The position numbers and the translations under genes are program-made. A stretch of DNA of 26,918 bases from a virus. Below, one piece after another: positions 19,944-26,918 of this stretch. The notes beneath the pieces were generated by a model. The model saw nothing but the letters and a program-made list of their open reading frames with translations. It was not told the origin of the DNA and did not search any database. The stretch covers positions 1 through 26,918 of IMG/VR virus record IMGVR_UViG_3300042868_004388; one strand, given 5' to 3'. Position 1 is the first letter of the stretch. The number at the start of each line of letters is the position of its first letter.

Positions 19944-21632
19944 TTACTGGTTACTTTCTAATTCTTTGACTTTTGCAGAAAGTTCTTGAACTGCCTTAAT
20001 TAGCATTGGTATGAATTGATCGTATTTTAAGCCTTGAGAAGAGTCTGGATCATCTACATTACTAAGAGTCCACGGGCCAAAATCAGAAGGATCTATTCCA
20101 AGATCTGCTACAGCTTGGCGAACTTCTTGAGCTATTAGTCCATAAAGAGTTCTAAGGCCAGGACCAATTGATTCAACAGGAGTGATATTCGTAATAGGGT
20201 CTCTAACTTCTTTGCCATCTTCGTCAAGAACTGGCCTATTTCCTTCCGACACCCACTTATACGACACTGGTCGCAGCTTTTCAATAAAATTAAGACCAAG
20301 ATCAGTAGTTTTGATTTCTGTTTTAAGACGAGCATCTGACGCGCTGATTGCGGTGTTGACTGCGAAGACATTCTTCCATCTAAAACCTGACGTTCCAAGG
20401 TTCGCGTTATTGTCATAATACGGATACCATGCGGACTTTGATCCACCTGTACTTGTTGACCTAAGAGATACTGCGTTCAGCAGCACTCCGTTGTCAACAT
20501 CTACGACGAAAGATCCTGGCTTGGCATCGTTAAATTGATAAGCAACGAATGATCCGTTGGAAAGCAACGCTGCGATTGGATAGGTGACGCCGCCAGAAGC
20601 ATAAGTCCCTCCGGTCGTGAATCCGCCGCCTGAAATGTTCCAGCCGGCAATAGTTCCTCCAGATGAGTTTATCGTGCCAGTGATACTTGCCGAAGTCGCG
20701 GTGAGATTTCCAGCAGTGTCAACACTAAAAGTTCCGCTTCCATTGTTGATAGCGCGTCCAGTAAGAGTTCCAGCAGTGATTCTGTCAGCGTTGATGTCAG
20801 CAGCGGAGATACTTGTCGACGTAATTCTTGCTGATGCAATTGTTCCAGCAGTAAGTCTGTCAGCATTAATGTCAGCAGCTGAAATGCTTGTTGACGTAAT
20901 TCTTGCTGCCGCAATTGTGCCAGCAGTAAGATTTCCGGCATTTAGATTAGAAACTGTAATAACACTTGCATCAATAGTTCCTGCTGTAATCTTGTTTGCA
21001 TTGATGTTTGCGAGAGCTTCTCCGCCAAGTTGAACTGCTGTCCACGCAGAGCTAGTGCGTCGGTAGATCTTGTTGTTGTCATCGGTGTCAAACCACAAGT
21101 CGCCTTCGGCGTACGTTCCTCCTGTAGGCTCTGCCGTTTGCCTGTATACTTTATTCTTGCCGTCTGCTGTAGTCTGCGCTGCAGCAGCTGCAGTGGAAGC
21201 AGCGTCTGCACCAGCTTGAGCAGCAGCAATGCCAAGGTCTCGCATCGAAACCCAGTTGGTTCCGTCGTAGCGTTTTAGTTTGAGACTGTCCGACGAGTCA
21301 AACCACACGTCGCCGACTGCAGGGTTCACAGGCTGAGAGCCACTAAATGTAGTGTCTGCACCGCCTGCGCCTAATGCTAATTCAGTGTCTGAGACAGCTC
21401 CAGGTGCAATTGCGTCTTGCGTTACAGAGTCGGGTGCCAGAGCTTCTGGTGTTACAGAGTCGGGCGCGAGTTCTACAGGTGTGACTGCGTCTTTTTTAAT
21501 ATTCGCTGAAGAAACTACACGCTTTCCAACTCGCCTAGGCACCGGTCGTTTTTGCACGAACCTAAGTCTAGACTGCATGTTCGTTACTACTTTTCCAAGC
21601 GATTTAGTGCTGCGTCGTCTGTTACTAGCCAC
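19944..21632 (-). CDS. Tail fibre/spike with C-terminal peptidase S74 chaperone
   Basis: A 562-residue fibre. The basic N-terminus (residues 1-45) is followed by repeats of the type TPVELAPDSV (51-78), two GDVWFDSSD-like modules (107-133, 177-202), and TAGTI/ITSTSISAADINADR repeats (215-290), a triple-helical or beta-helical stalk. The C-terminus has the intramolecular chaperone of S74 peptidases: SDARLK with Ser432 and Lys437 as the self-cleavage dyad, then YGLIAQEVRQA and a final LIKAVQELSAKVKEL coiled coil. The chaperone trims itself after trimerisation. GTG 21632 overlaps the tail-tip stop and has AGGTGG upstream. Confidence 0.9.
   Translation of the reverse strand: MASNRRRSTKSLGKVVTNMQSRLRFVQKRPVPRRVGKRVVSSANIKKDAVTPVELAPDSVTPEALAPDSVTQDAIAPGAVSDTELALGAGGADTTFSGSQPVNPAVGDVWFDSSDSLKLKRYDGTNWVSMRDLGIAAAQAGADAASTAAAAAQTTADGKNKVYRQTAEPTGGTYAEGDLWFDTDDNNKIYRRTSSAWTAVQLGGEALANINANKITAGTIDASVITVSNLNAGNLTAGTIAAARITSTSISAADINADRLTAGTIASARITSTSISAADINADRITAGTLTGRAINNGSGTFSVDTAGNLTATSASITGTINSSGGTIAGWNISGGGFTTGGTYASGGVTYPIAALLSNGSFVAYQFNDAKPGSFVVDVDNGVLLNAVSLRSTSTGGSKSAWYPYYDNNANLGTSGFRWKNVFAVNTAISASDARLKTEIKTTDLGLNFIEKLRPVSYKWVSEGNRPVLDEDGKEVRDPITNITPVESIGPGLRTLYGLIAQEVRQAVADLGIDPSDFGPWTLSNVDDPDSSQGLKYDQFIPMLIKAVQELSAKVKELESNQ
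20781..20930 (-). repeat. 75-bp tandem repeats in the fibre stalk
   Basis: Residues 235-284 are two near-identical 25-residue units (LTAGTI..ARITSTSISAAD and so on, ending INADR), with a partial third at 285-290 and degenerate earlier units. The DNA copies differ at scattered synonymous sites, so the repeats are old or under selection. They are stalk repeats, not a CRISPR array. Confidence 0.8.
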
Positions 21633-23997
21633 GTTTGTCCACCTCTGGTTCTGATATTAGGTCGAGCTCTACCTGCTCTGGAAATGTTGGAGTGTCTGGT
21701 ACGCTAACCGAAAACGAATTTATTTTTCTAACAATGACTGTGTCGCGCGGCTCAAGATCACTAGCTAGGCGCTGACGAACAAACGTGTCGTCAACAATTA
21801 TTGAGCACCAGTCACCGGGAGCGTACGTTCCGATTACTGGGTCTAATGATCCATTCACGCTTACGTTAAAATCTGAAATTGGTGGCCGATGCTCTGCAAG
21901 GTACCTGGCTGCGTACTTATATAGTTTTTCTTCGCTTTCGTAGTCTACACTTTCTTCTGCATCGAGAATTGGCCAGCCAGCATTCAACATGTCTTTTGCT
22001 GAAGCAGCGGCGTACGGTTGACTTGCGTCTTCGCCAAGATCACCAATGTTGCCAACAACAAAAAATCTAGTTGCTGCATTTTCTGCCGACTCGTCCATTT
22101 TTACGTTAGAAATGTTACCAGGATACTCAAACACAAGTTTGTCTGCTCCAAAGCGACTTGGCGGTGATGCCTCGCCTGGGTCTGGCGGATTCGGGTAGTC
22201 AATAGGCATAAGAACTAGCGTCTTAGAAAAAGACCCAGTTTCATAATCATAGTCGCAATCAACTCTAAACTCAAAACCATCAACAGTGTCAGAGTAATTG
22301 TCAAGCTCTTCGCCTACAGAAAGCAGCTCGTATCCTCTATACGTTTTGTTTTCTACGTTTTTTCCACTATACGTAGTAGTTGACTTTTCATATGTAATCA
22401 AGTCCATCCACTGCTCTTGAAGAGTGTGCAATGCCTCAGCGTACGCCGAAGCGTCTACAGTATTTCCGCTGGCAAATTTTCCAAGGTGTTGGCCTGTAGT
22501 CGTGGCGTATGCTGAAGCATCTGCGCTAGTCCACAGTCGCCCATTTATTATTCTTGGGTATACAACTTCATATCCGCCGATAAGCGAAGACTCACTATAT
22601 AGCGTGCTTATTGTTCCATCTGTGTTTGTATATAACGGTCGTGCAGTCAAAACGATATTGCCAGCAACAACAGGTGTTGGCGAAGTTGGGTACAGCGTAG
22701 CTGGAAGACCAGCAGCAGTTATTTGCGCAGTAGTCGGATACTGTGGCGCCATGTTTTCGGCAATCAACCCTAAGCCAATGTCTGCGCTGTATGGAAATGG
22801 CCCGTACGTCGGTACATACATATACGGAGCGACTGTCGCTGTTGGCGTTTCTGTAGCAGACCAATTGCTAGTTGCAGTTAGTGCGATATCGTCAACGCCT
22901 GAGCTGATGTAGCTAAACGTAGTAGAAGTTACTGCTGTAATTGGATACTCACCATCAAAAACAGCTTGTGTCGCGTCAGATGCATCGACCGCAGTGACAA
23001 CTACTTTAGCCCCGACTGTGAATCCATGCGCTACAGACGTAGTTAAGGTTGCAACATACGTTGTTAATTGCTTATGCGTTACGCTTCGCGATACTGCTGA
23101 TTTTGCAGTTGATGCAATGTTAGAGCCAGACGACGCAAACGATACTCGGTAGTCGTCAGGTACTGCGGTGACTTCGTGAAAACCGTTTAGTGCGCTGTCT
23201 ACGTCTTGGATTTGAACTACCTGCCCAATAATAGCGTCATGCGTAGTGTCAACAGTGATTGTCGCAACGTTAGAAGTTCTTACTATATTGGTGACTGAGT
23301 ACTCTTCAGCAAGTGCGGGCTCTATTTCTGTATTGTCAAACATGATAGATACAAAATCTGTAAACGTGTTGTCCATTAGCTGCCGAACGTAATCGTATGT
23401 ATCCGAGCGGATAACAACAGTACATAGTGTGTAAGTTCCGTTTGGCAGACTTGGCATGTCTACGTAGAAAACGTTTGCAGTTGGGGCAGGACTGCTTTTT
23501 ACTTCGTAGTACCCGTTATGCGACATATCACTTACTTCATAGAAAAACACTCGCACAGACGAAAGCGCTGGTGGTTCATACTCACCATCGTCAATAGTTA
23601 CCTGCACAACTCCACTGCTAGCAACAAGCGTGGCTTCAAATTCGTGACTATACGTTTTCCAGATATTCCTATGGTACAAATAGCTAGTAAACTCAGATGC
23701 GTTTACGCTCAGCATCTTTTGACCGACATCGTATGCGCGACTCCAAATGATTCCGCCCCAAACGCAGACACTGTCACGAACTACATACAGTGCTGTTTTA
23801 CCTGGCATTGTGCTTTCATACAAATCCATAGAGCTAGTGTCATCTATGATAGGTATTGATCCACTAAAAGAGCCAGCAGACTTTAGCGCTCTTTCGTACT
23901 TAACACCCTTAAACGGTATTTCAGCAATTAGCGCGTTGCTTAACAGGTCTACTGTAAAGTACCTATAATTTGGCGCTATGGTAACTGATGATGGCAT
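21625..23997 (-). CDS. Tail-tip/baseplate protein, Siphovirus ReqiPepy6 Gp37-like
   Basis: A 790-residue tail protein. The N-terminus (DLLSNALIAEIPFKGVKYER ... SAGSFSGSIPIIDD) and the conserved YVVRDSVCVWGGIIWSRAYD, LSVNASEFTSYLYHR segments match the Gp37-like tail proteins of Rhodococcus phage ReqiPepy6 type. The C-terminal part (GDWCSIIVDDTF...RVRKIN-like, QVELDLISEPE) closes the fold. Between about residues 236 and 378 two related beta modules (SNVATITV...HD... and TYVATLTT...AHGFTVG...) are inserted; a third degenerate one is at about 127-185. It lies between the distal tail protein and the S74 fibre, as expected for the hub connecting tail tube and fibres. Confidence 0.75.
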   Translation of the reverse strand: MPSSVTIAPNYRYFTVDLLSNALIAEIPFKGVKYERALKSAGSFSGSIPIIDDTSSMDLYESTMPGKTALYVVRDSVCVWGGIIWSRAYDVGQKMLSVNASEFTSYLYHRNIWKTYSHEFEATLVASSGVVQVTIDDGEYEPPALSSVRVFFYEVSDMSHNGYYEVKSSPAPTANVFYVDMPSLPNGTYTLCTVVIRSDTYDYVRQLMDNTFTDFVSIMFDNTEIEPALAEEYSVTNIVRTSNVATITVDTTHDAIIGQVVQIQDVDSALNGFHEVTAVPDDYRVSFASSGSNIASTAKSAVSRSVTHKQLTTYVATLTTSVAHGFTVGAKVVVTAVDASDATQAVFDGEYPITAVTSTTFSYISSGVDDIALTATSNWSATETPTATVAPYMYVPTYGPFPYSADIGLGLIAENMAPQYPTTAQITAAGLPATLYPTSPTPVVAGNIVLTARPLYTNTDGTISTLYSESSLIGGYEVVYPRIINGRLWTSADASAYATTTGQHLGKFASGNTVDASAYAEALHTLQEQWMDLITYEKSTTTYSGKNVENKTYRGYELLSVGEELDNYSDTVDGFEFRVDCDYDYETGSFSKTLVLMPIDYPNPPDPGEASPPSRFGADKLVFEYPGNISNVKMDESAENAATRFFVVGNIGDLGEDASQPYAAASAKDMLNAGWPILDAEESVDYESEEKLYKYAARYLAEHRPPISDFNVSVNGSLDPVIGTYAPGDWCSIIVDDTFVRQRLASDLEPRDTVIVRKINSFSVSVPDTPTFPEQVELDLISEPEVDKRG
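22864..23292 (-). repeat. Two inserted 'VATLTT-HG' beta modules in the tail-tip gene
   Basis: Residues about 236-304 and 309-378 both follow the pattern NVAT.TT..H....G..V.V..VD....F.G.H.V..V...-F.Y.SS. The same module occurs in the distal tail protein (24238-24453). It resembles the Ig-like/hyalin-type inserts of virion proteins. Confidence 0.7.
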
Positions 23998-24036
23998 TTG
24001 TGTCTTCTCCGTTTTGCGTCGTGCTCTGGCATAAAC

Positions 24037-25242
24037 TTAACCTATCCAGCCAGAGCGATAGTATACAGACAATGATGCTGTGCTATTTGCGTTACCCTCA
24101 TCTGTAAATTGTAAAACGTTAGCGCCTGGGTCCAAGCGTATCCAGTCAACAAGAGTGTCAACCATTGAACGGTTGCCAGCTACTATTCCGTTAAGAGCCA
24201 CCTCGTGATCGTACGTATCTACTTCTAGAACGTCTGTATCGCGGACCACTGTTCCGCTCGTGGTTGATGTGTTTGCAACGTTTGTAGCGGTCTTAGCATA
24301 CGTAAAGGTTGTTGTCGTCGGAACACTCAATACTTCGTGCTCGCCATTGAATGTGCTATCTATCCCAGCTACAGTAACAATGTCGCCAGCAGATAAGCCG
24401 TGAGTTGTTGAAGTAGTAAGTGTCGCGACGTTGCTTGTAAGCGATCTAAACGTAGTTGCCTTGCTTACACCAGCACGAAGGCTATCAGCAATAATAAGCA
24501 ACTCATCAGTAGTTTGATTGTAAATAGTAGCCGGGCCAGTAATTGGCCCTGTAACTTCAAAGACTGCCGATACCGCAGTGTTGCCGACATTAGTAATTGT
24601 AGTAGTACCTGTTCTGGCGGGCGATGCGCTTTTGCACAAGACAGTAGTCAGCGAGTATCCTTCTTCATTTGCATCAATCCATTCGTACTTGATTGGGTCA
24701 GCAGCTCGCAAGCCTATTGAGAATTCAGTACGCCCACGCGGATTAACCGTAGTAATGTCTGGCCGTCCGCTAAGACGAACGTATGAAGCACGTGGTGGAT
24801 CTTCGTTCACAACTAGCCATGCGCCAGTGTGTACAAGGCTTGTTGCTGAAATTAGTGTATTACGAGCAGCAGCAACACTGTCACCGTCTGGTGTAAGAAA
24901 AACACCTGAAAGCGTCAGTTGCCTAGCTTGCCATCGGCCTTTAACATCGTAAGAACCATCTCCCCAACCACGAGCAATGTCAGGAACTTCTGGGTCTGGA
25001 TGCACCCACCAGCCTTCAATGTCAGTGCATACCCACACTACGTTGTTGGCATCAATTGTATTTAGCACCAGAGTACCAAGCTTGACATCTGCCTGTAGCT
25101 TTAGCCCGGTAAATAGTGGCGCTGGAACTACTCTTAGCGTGTTGTCTACAGCGGTGGTTTCTACTCCTAGCGATGCAGCCTCAAGGTACTCACCAGTGCC
25201 GTATGTTGAGGTGCCGTAGTACGGAGTTGCTAAAGTAGGCAT
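24037..25242 (-). CDS. Distal tail protein (Dit-like)
   Basis: A 401-residue siphovirus tail protein. Residues 30-190 hold the N-terminal Dit core (LKLQADVKLGTLVLNTIDA, WWVHPDPEVPDIARGWGDG, GRWQARQLTLSGVFLTPDGD, FSIGLRAADPIKYEW), which forms the hexameric ring at the tail end. Residues 200-260 start the C-terminal beta sandwich (TTTITNVGNTAVSAVFEVTG), interrupted at about 264-335 by the VATLTT...HGLSAG...TTTTFTY module. The ending LDPGANVLQFTDEGNANST and SVYYRSGW is the usual Dit C-terminal strand set. It lies directly upstream of the tail-tip protein, the usual order. Ribosome site weak; coupling to a small ORF upstream is possible. Confidence 0.75.
   Translation of the reverse strand: MPTLATPYYGTSTYGTGEYLEAASLGVETTAVDNTLRVVPAPLFTGLKLQADVKLGTLVLNTIDANNVVWVCTDIEGWWVHPDPEVPDIARGWGDGSYDVKGRWQARQLTLSGVFLTPDGDSVAAARNTLISATSLVHTGAWLVVNEDPPRASYVRLSGRPDITTVNPRGRTEFSIGLRAADPIKYEWIDANEEGYSLTTVLCKSASPARTGTTTITNVGNTAVSAVFEVTGPITGPATIYNQTTDELLIIADSLRAGVSKATTFRSLTSNVATLTTSTTHGLSAGDIVTVAGIDSTFNGEHEVLSVPTTTTFTYAKTATNVANTSTTSGTVVRDTDVLEVDTYDHEVALNGIVAGNRSMVDTLVDWIRLDPGANVLQFTDEGNANSTASLSVYYRSGWIG
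24238..24453 (-). repeat. VATLTT-HG module in the distal tail protein
   Basis: Residues about 264-335 (SNVATLTTSTTHGLSAGD, VTVAGIDSTFNGEHEV, TTTTFTYAKT) have the same pattern as the two modules inserted in the neighbouring tail-tip gene, an inserted domain shared between two adjacent tail genes. Confidence 0.7.
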
Positions 25243-25325
25243 AGTCTAGCTTTCTTTACGTAGACCATAGCAAAATAGATAGCACACTGTGAAGTACCGC
25301 TATCGTATTGCTTTAAAATTGTCAT
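25230..25325 (-). CDS. Possible very small ORF (31 aa) between tail genes
   Basis: A 31-residue frame starting MTILKQYDSGTSQCAIYFAM sits between the Fn3 gene (ends 25349) and the distal tail gene (starts 25242), overlapping the latter by 13 bases. AAGGA lies nine bases before its ATG, a better ribosome site than that of the distal tail gene, so it may be a short leader that couples translation. The residues have no recognisable fold. It may equally be non-coding; the 106-base gap 25243-25348 holds nothing else I can name. Confidence 0.3.
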   Translation of the reverse strand: MTILKQYDSGTSQCAIYFAMVYVKKARLCLL

Positions 25326-25348
25326 TGTTTAGTATCCTTGCTGCTTCA

Positions 25349-25999
25349 TTAGTAGTCGGCGGTAACTCGGATATTGCTGTTGCCAATGAAAGTCTCACCA
25401 GCAATAGTAAATGTTGGTCTTAGCCAATAATAGATGGAATTGGTAGGAAAGGTTATTGATGCAGAAACCCTAGTGCTTGAAAATCCGCTTGAAAAAGAAG
25501 ATGGTGTTGCGGCAAAAGATGTGACAGATGCAAAATTTTCTGTCGTGCTTCGCTGAATAGTAGGACTTGATACAGTAACACCCGAATTTTGAGGGGTTAT
25601 ATCAACATAAAAAATTGTAGGGTTGTCATAAACAATGAACCCATCCATGCTGAATGGGTTGGTTGCCTGAGGTTTACTGTATTGCGTAAACGATACTCCT
25701 GCTGAAGAATCCCCTACCCCATTAGCATTAACAGCCCTTAAATAAAGAGTGTAAGCAGTATTTTCACCTAAACCAGTAATACTTACTGGACTTGTTGTAT
25801 CAACAGGACTTAGCGCAGTAAAAGTTGAGTTGTTAAACGAGTATTGGTAGTTCGTGATAGCAGAACCACCGTCACTTGAAGGTGCAGTAAAAGAAATCGT
25901 AGCAACATTGACTCCAGGAGCAGCACTTAATGAAGTTGGAGCAGTTGGTACAGTCCTGCCTTTCGTGCTTCCAATTAGACCACCTAGTACGCCAGCCAT
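25349..25999 (-). CDS. Fn3-domain virion protein
   Basis: A protein with a fibronectin type III domain at about residues 15-105: VPTAPTSLSAAPGVNVATIS, SSDGGSAITNYQYS, ITGLGENTAYTLYLRAVNANG, the canonical Fn3 strand order ending in the L..N..G turn. It is a common surface-exposed decoration of tail or capsid proteins and may aid weak binding to cell surfaces. The second half (FVYDNPTIFYVDITPQ..., residues 120-215) is another beta domain. ATG 25999 overlaps the preceding stop in a TAATG pattern seen elsewhere here; the longer frame from 26029 would add ten residues. It is immediately upstream of the distal tail protein. Confidence 0.7.
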   Translation of the reverse strand: MAGVLGGLIGSTKGRTVPTAPTSLSAAPGVNVATISFTAPSSDGGSAITNYQYSFNNSTFTALSPVDTTSPVSITGLGENTAYTLYLRAVNANGVGDSSAGVSFTQYSKPQATNPFSMDGFIVYDNPTIFYVDITPQNSGVTVSSPTIQRSTTENFASVTSFAATPSSFSSGFSSTRVSASITFPTNSIYYWLRPTFTIAGETFIGNSNIRVTADY

Positions 26000-26918
26000 T
26001 AGGTCAATCCATTTCCACTGATTATCCATGATGTTGATGTTATCTTTACGGCAGTTGCTACTCCGAATGCCGCAAGAGTTCTAGAACCAGTCGCTCCAGT
26101 ACCAGCCAAATACATAGTGTCTGATGTAATTGCGATTGTTACTGTTGCTCCTGTTCCAGCAACAAACACAACAGTTGAACCAATAGGCATTGCAATCGTT
26201 GCATTGGCAGGAATAGTTACCGTGCGAGTTGCAGTTGAATAAATATGTAGCCCAGCATCAGCAGCAACTATTCCATAAGCACCTGTAGTTGCGGAGTTTT
26301 GTGGCAGTCCCATATACCCAATACCGCTGGCACCAGTTGTTGTTGTTCCAGCGGTAGGGCTTCCAGTTACGGTGCCAGTGAATGTCGGTGAAGCAAGAGG
26401 TGCTTTTAATCCAATTGCAGTTGCCGTTGTAGTAGCAAAGTTTGTGTCATCTCCAAGCGCTGCTGCTAGTTCGTCAAGTGTGTTCAATGTTGCTGGAGCA
26501 GAGTCCACAAGTGCTGCTACTGCCGCATCTGCATAAGCAGTTGTTGCAATTTGAGTATTATTTGTTCCAGCAGCAGCAGTTGGCGCTAATGGCGTGCCAG
26601 TGAATGTTGGTGAAGCCAGAGGTGCAATTGTCGTAGTATCAACGGCTACAGTCGGGGTAGCGCCTTCACCTGAGTTATTGGTGAGCGTTACACCTGTCCC
26701 AGCAACCAATGATGCTACATATGAACCTGTAGTGTCTGTACCTAAATCAATCGCGTCGTTTACCCATACGGTGCCGTTCCACTTGAGGAATTGGCCAGAG
26801 GCAACTGACGTAATTGTTACATCTGTGATGTCGTCAAGGGTAGCAACAGTAGCACCGCTAACTGCGTCGTTAATCCATGCAGTGCCGTTCCACTTAAGGA
26901 ATTGGCCGGCCGTAGCAC
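25999..26918 (-). CDS. Tail fibre protein, 5' end beyond the window (partial)
   Basis: The reading frame stays open to the right edge, so the start is outside the window. The upstream part has two GQFLKWNGTxWxNDA modules 37 residues apart, then LVAGTGVTLTNNSGEGATPT, APLASPTFTGTP twice and NTLDELAAALGDDTNFATTT, the classic repeats of phage long tail fibres and trimeric adhesin-like stalks. The C-terminal 90 residues (GLHIYSTATRTVTIPANATI, STVVFVAGTGATVTIAIT) form a beta-rich cap. Its TAA overlaps the Fn3 gene start. A TTG at 26709 is not needed as start since coding clearly continues. Confidence 0.75.
   Translation of the reverse strand, partial: ATAGQFLKWNGTAWINDAVSGATVATLDDITDVTITSVASGQFLKWNGTVWVNDAIDLGTDTTGSYVASLVAGTGVTLTNNSGEGATPTVAVDTTTIAPLASPTFTGTPLAPTAAAGTNNTQIATTAYADAAVAALVDSAPATLNTLDELAAALGDDTNFATTTATAIGLKAPLASPTFTGTVTGSPTAGTTTTGASGIGYMGLPQNSATTGAYGIVAADAGLHIYSTATRTVTIPANATIAMPIGSTVVFVAGTGATVTIAITSDTMYLAGTGATGSRTLAAFGVATAVKITSTSWIISGNGLT
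26771..26907 (-). repeat. Direct repeat encoding the GQFLKWNGT module
   Basis: The stretches 26771-26796 and 26882-26907 are nearly identical (GTGCCGTTCCACTT, then G or A, AGGAATTGGCC) with a period of 111 bases, i.e. 37 codons. They encode the recurring GQFLKWNGT module of the partial tail fibre and probably continue beyond the window. Confidence 0.75.

Noticed and set aside
20781-20930. Regularly spaced repeats that could look like a CRISPR array
   Set aside because: They are 25-codon in-frame stalk repeats in a tail fibre, contiguous without unique spacers.
20617-21033. Hydrophobic + strand frame inside the S74 fibre gene
   Set aside because: It is the antisense shadow of the Thr/Ala/Ile stalk repeats, with no ribosome site and no recognisable domain.

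Overview
The window is an almost gap-free stretch of a tailed double-stranded DNA phage. The tail genes (a distal tail protein, a ReqiPepy6 Gp37-like tail-tip protein and fibres) suggest a siphovirus. A WhiB-family regulator at 2053-2586 points to an actinobacterial host. Base composition looks moderate rather than GC-rich by eye, so an aquatic actinobacterium of lower GC is a reasonable guess, but that is inference. No terminase, capsid, lysis, integrase or tRNA gene is visible. Genes are packed with 1-4 base overlaps (ATGA, TGATG, TAATG), and no stretch over 300 bases lacks a gene.

Layout. 1-2105 (+ strand): a tail-fibre protein, a 38-residue YNQ-repeat protein, a GT4 glycosyltransferase and a short coiled-coil protein. 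Everything from 2053 onward is on the - strand, so the two blocks converge and overlap at about 2053-2105 in a hexanucleotide repeat translated in both directions. 2053-6105: small and regulatory genes, namely the WhiB-zinc ribbon protein, a Pyr_excise-like protein, a C5-cytosine DNA methyltransferase, a DUF6378-like protein and an all-alpha NTP pyrophosphatase. 6077-10356: a sugar or alcohol activation and transfer cassette with a glycosyltransferase-like protein, a nucleotidyltransferase, a HAD phosphatase, an APH-fold kinase and a GT-B glycosyltransferase. 10357-10498: an intergenic region dominated by a long imperfect hairpin. 10499-17023: replication and recombination genes, namely an ssDNA-binding protein, a Sak4-like ATPase, a PD-(D/E)XK Fe-S nuclease, an SNF2 helicase, a RuvC-like resolvase and a family A DNA polymerase. 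17020-19350: nucleotide metabolism, with a dCMP deaminase, a thymidylate synthase-fold enzyme and a dNMP kinase. 19403-26918: one unknown gene, then the tail module (S74 fibre, tail tip, distal tail protein, Fn3 protein and a fibre running off the right end).

How the genes may work together. The thymidylate synthase homologue has Asp181 where dUMP-using enzymes have Asn, the substrate switch seen in T4 dCMP hydroxymethylase. Together with a dNMP kinase, a possible dCTP/dUTP pyrophosphatase, a C5 methyltransferase and a kinase/nucleotidyltransferase/glycosyltransferase cassette, this suggests that the phage may replace or decorate cytosine in its DNA. This is the most interesting hypothesis in the window, but the substrates of the cassette cannot be read from sequence; virion or host-surface glycosylation remains an alternative.
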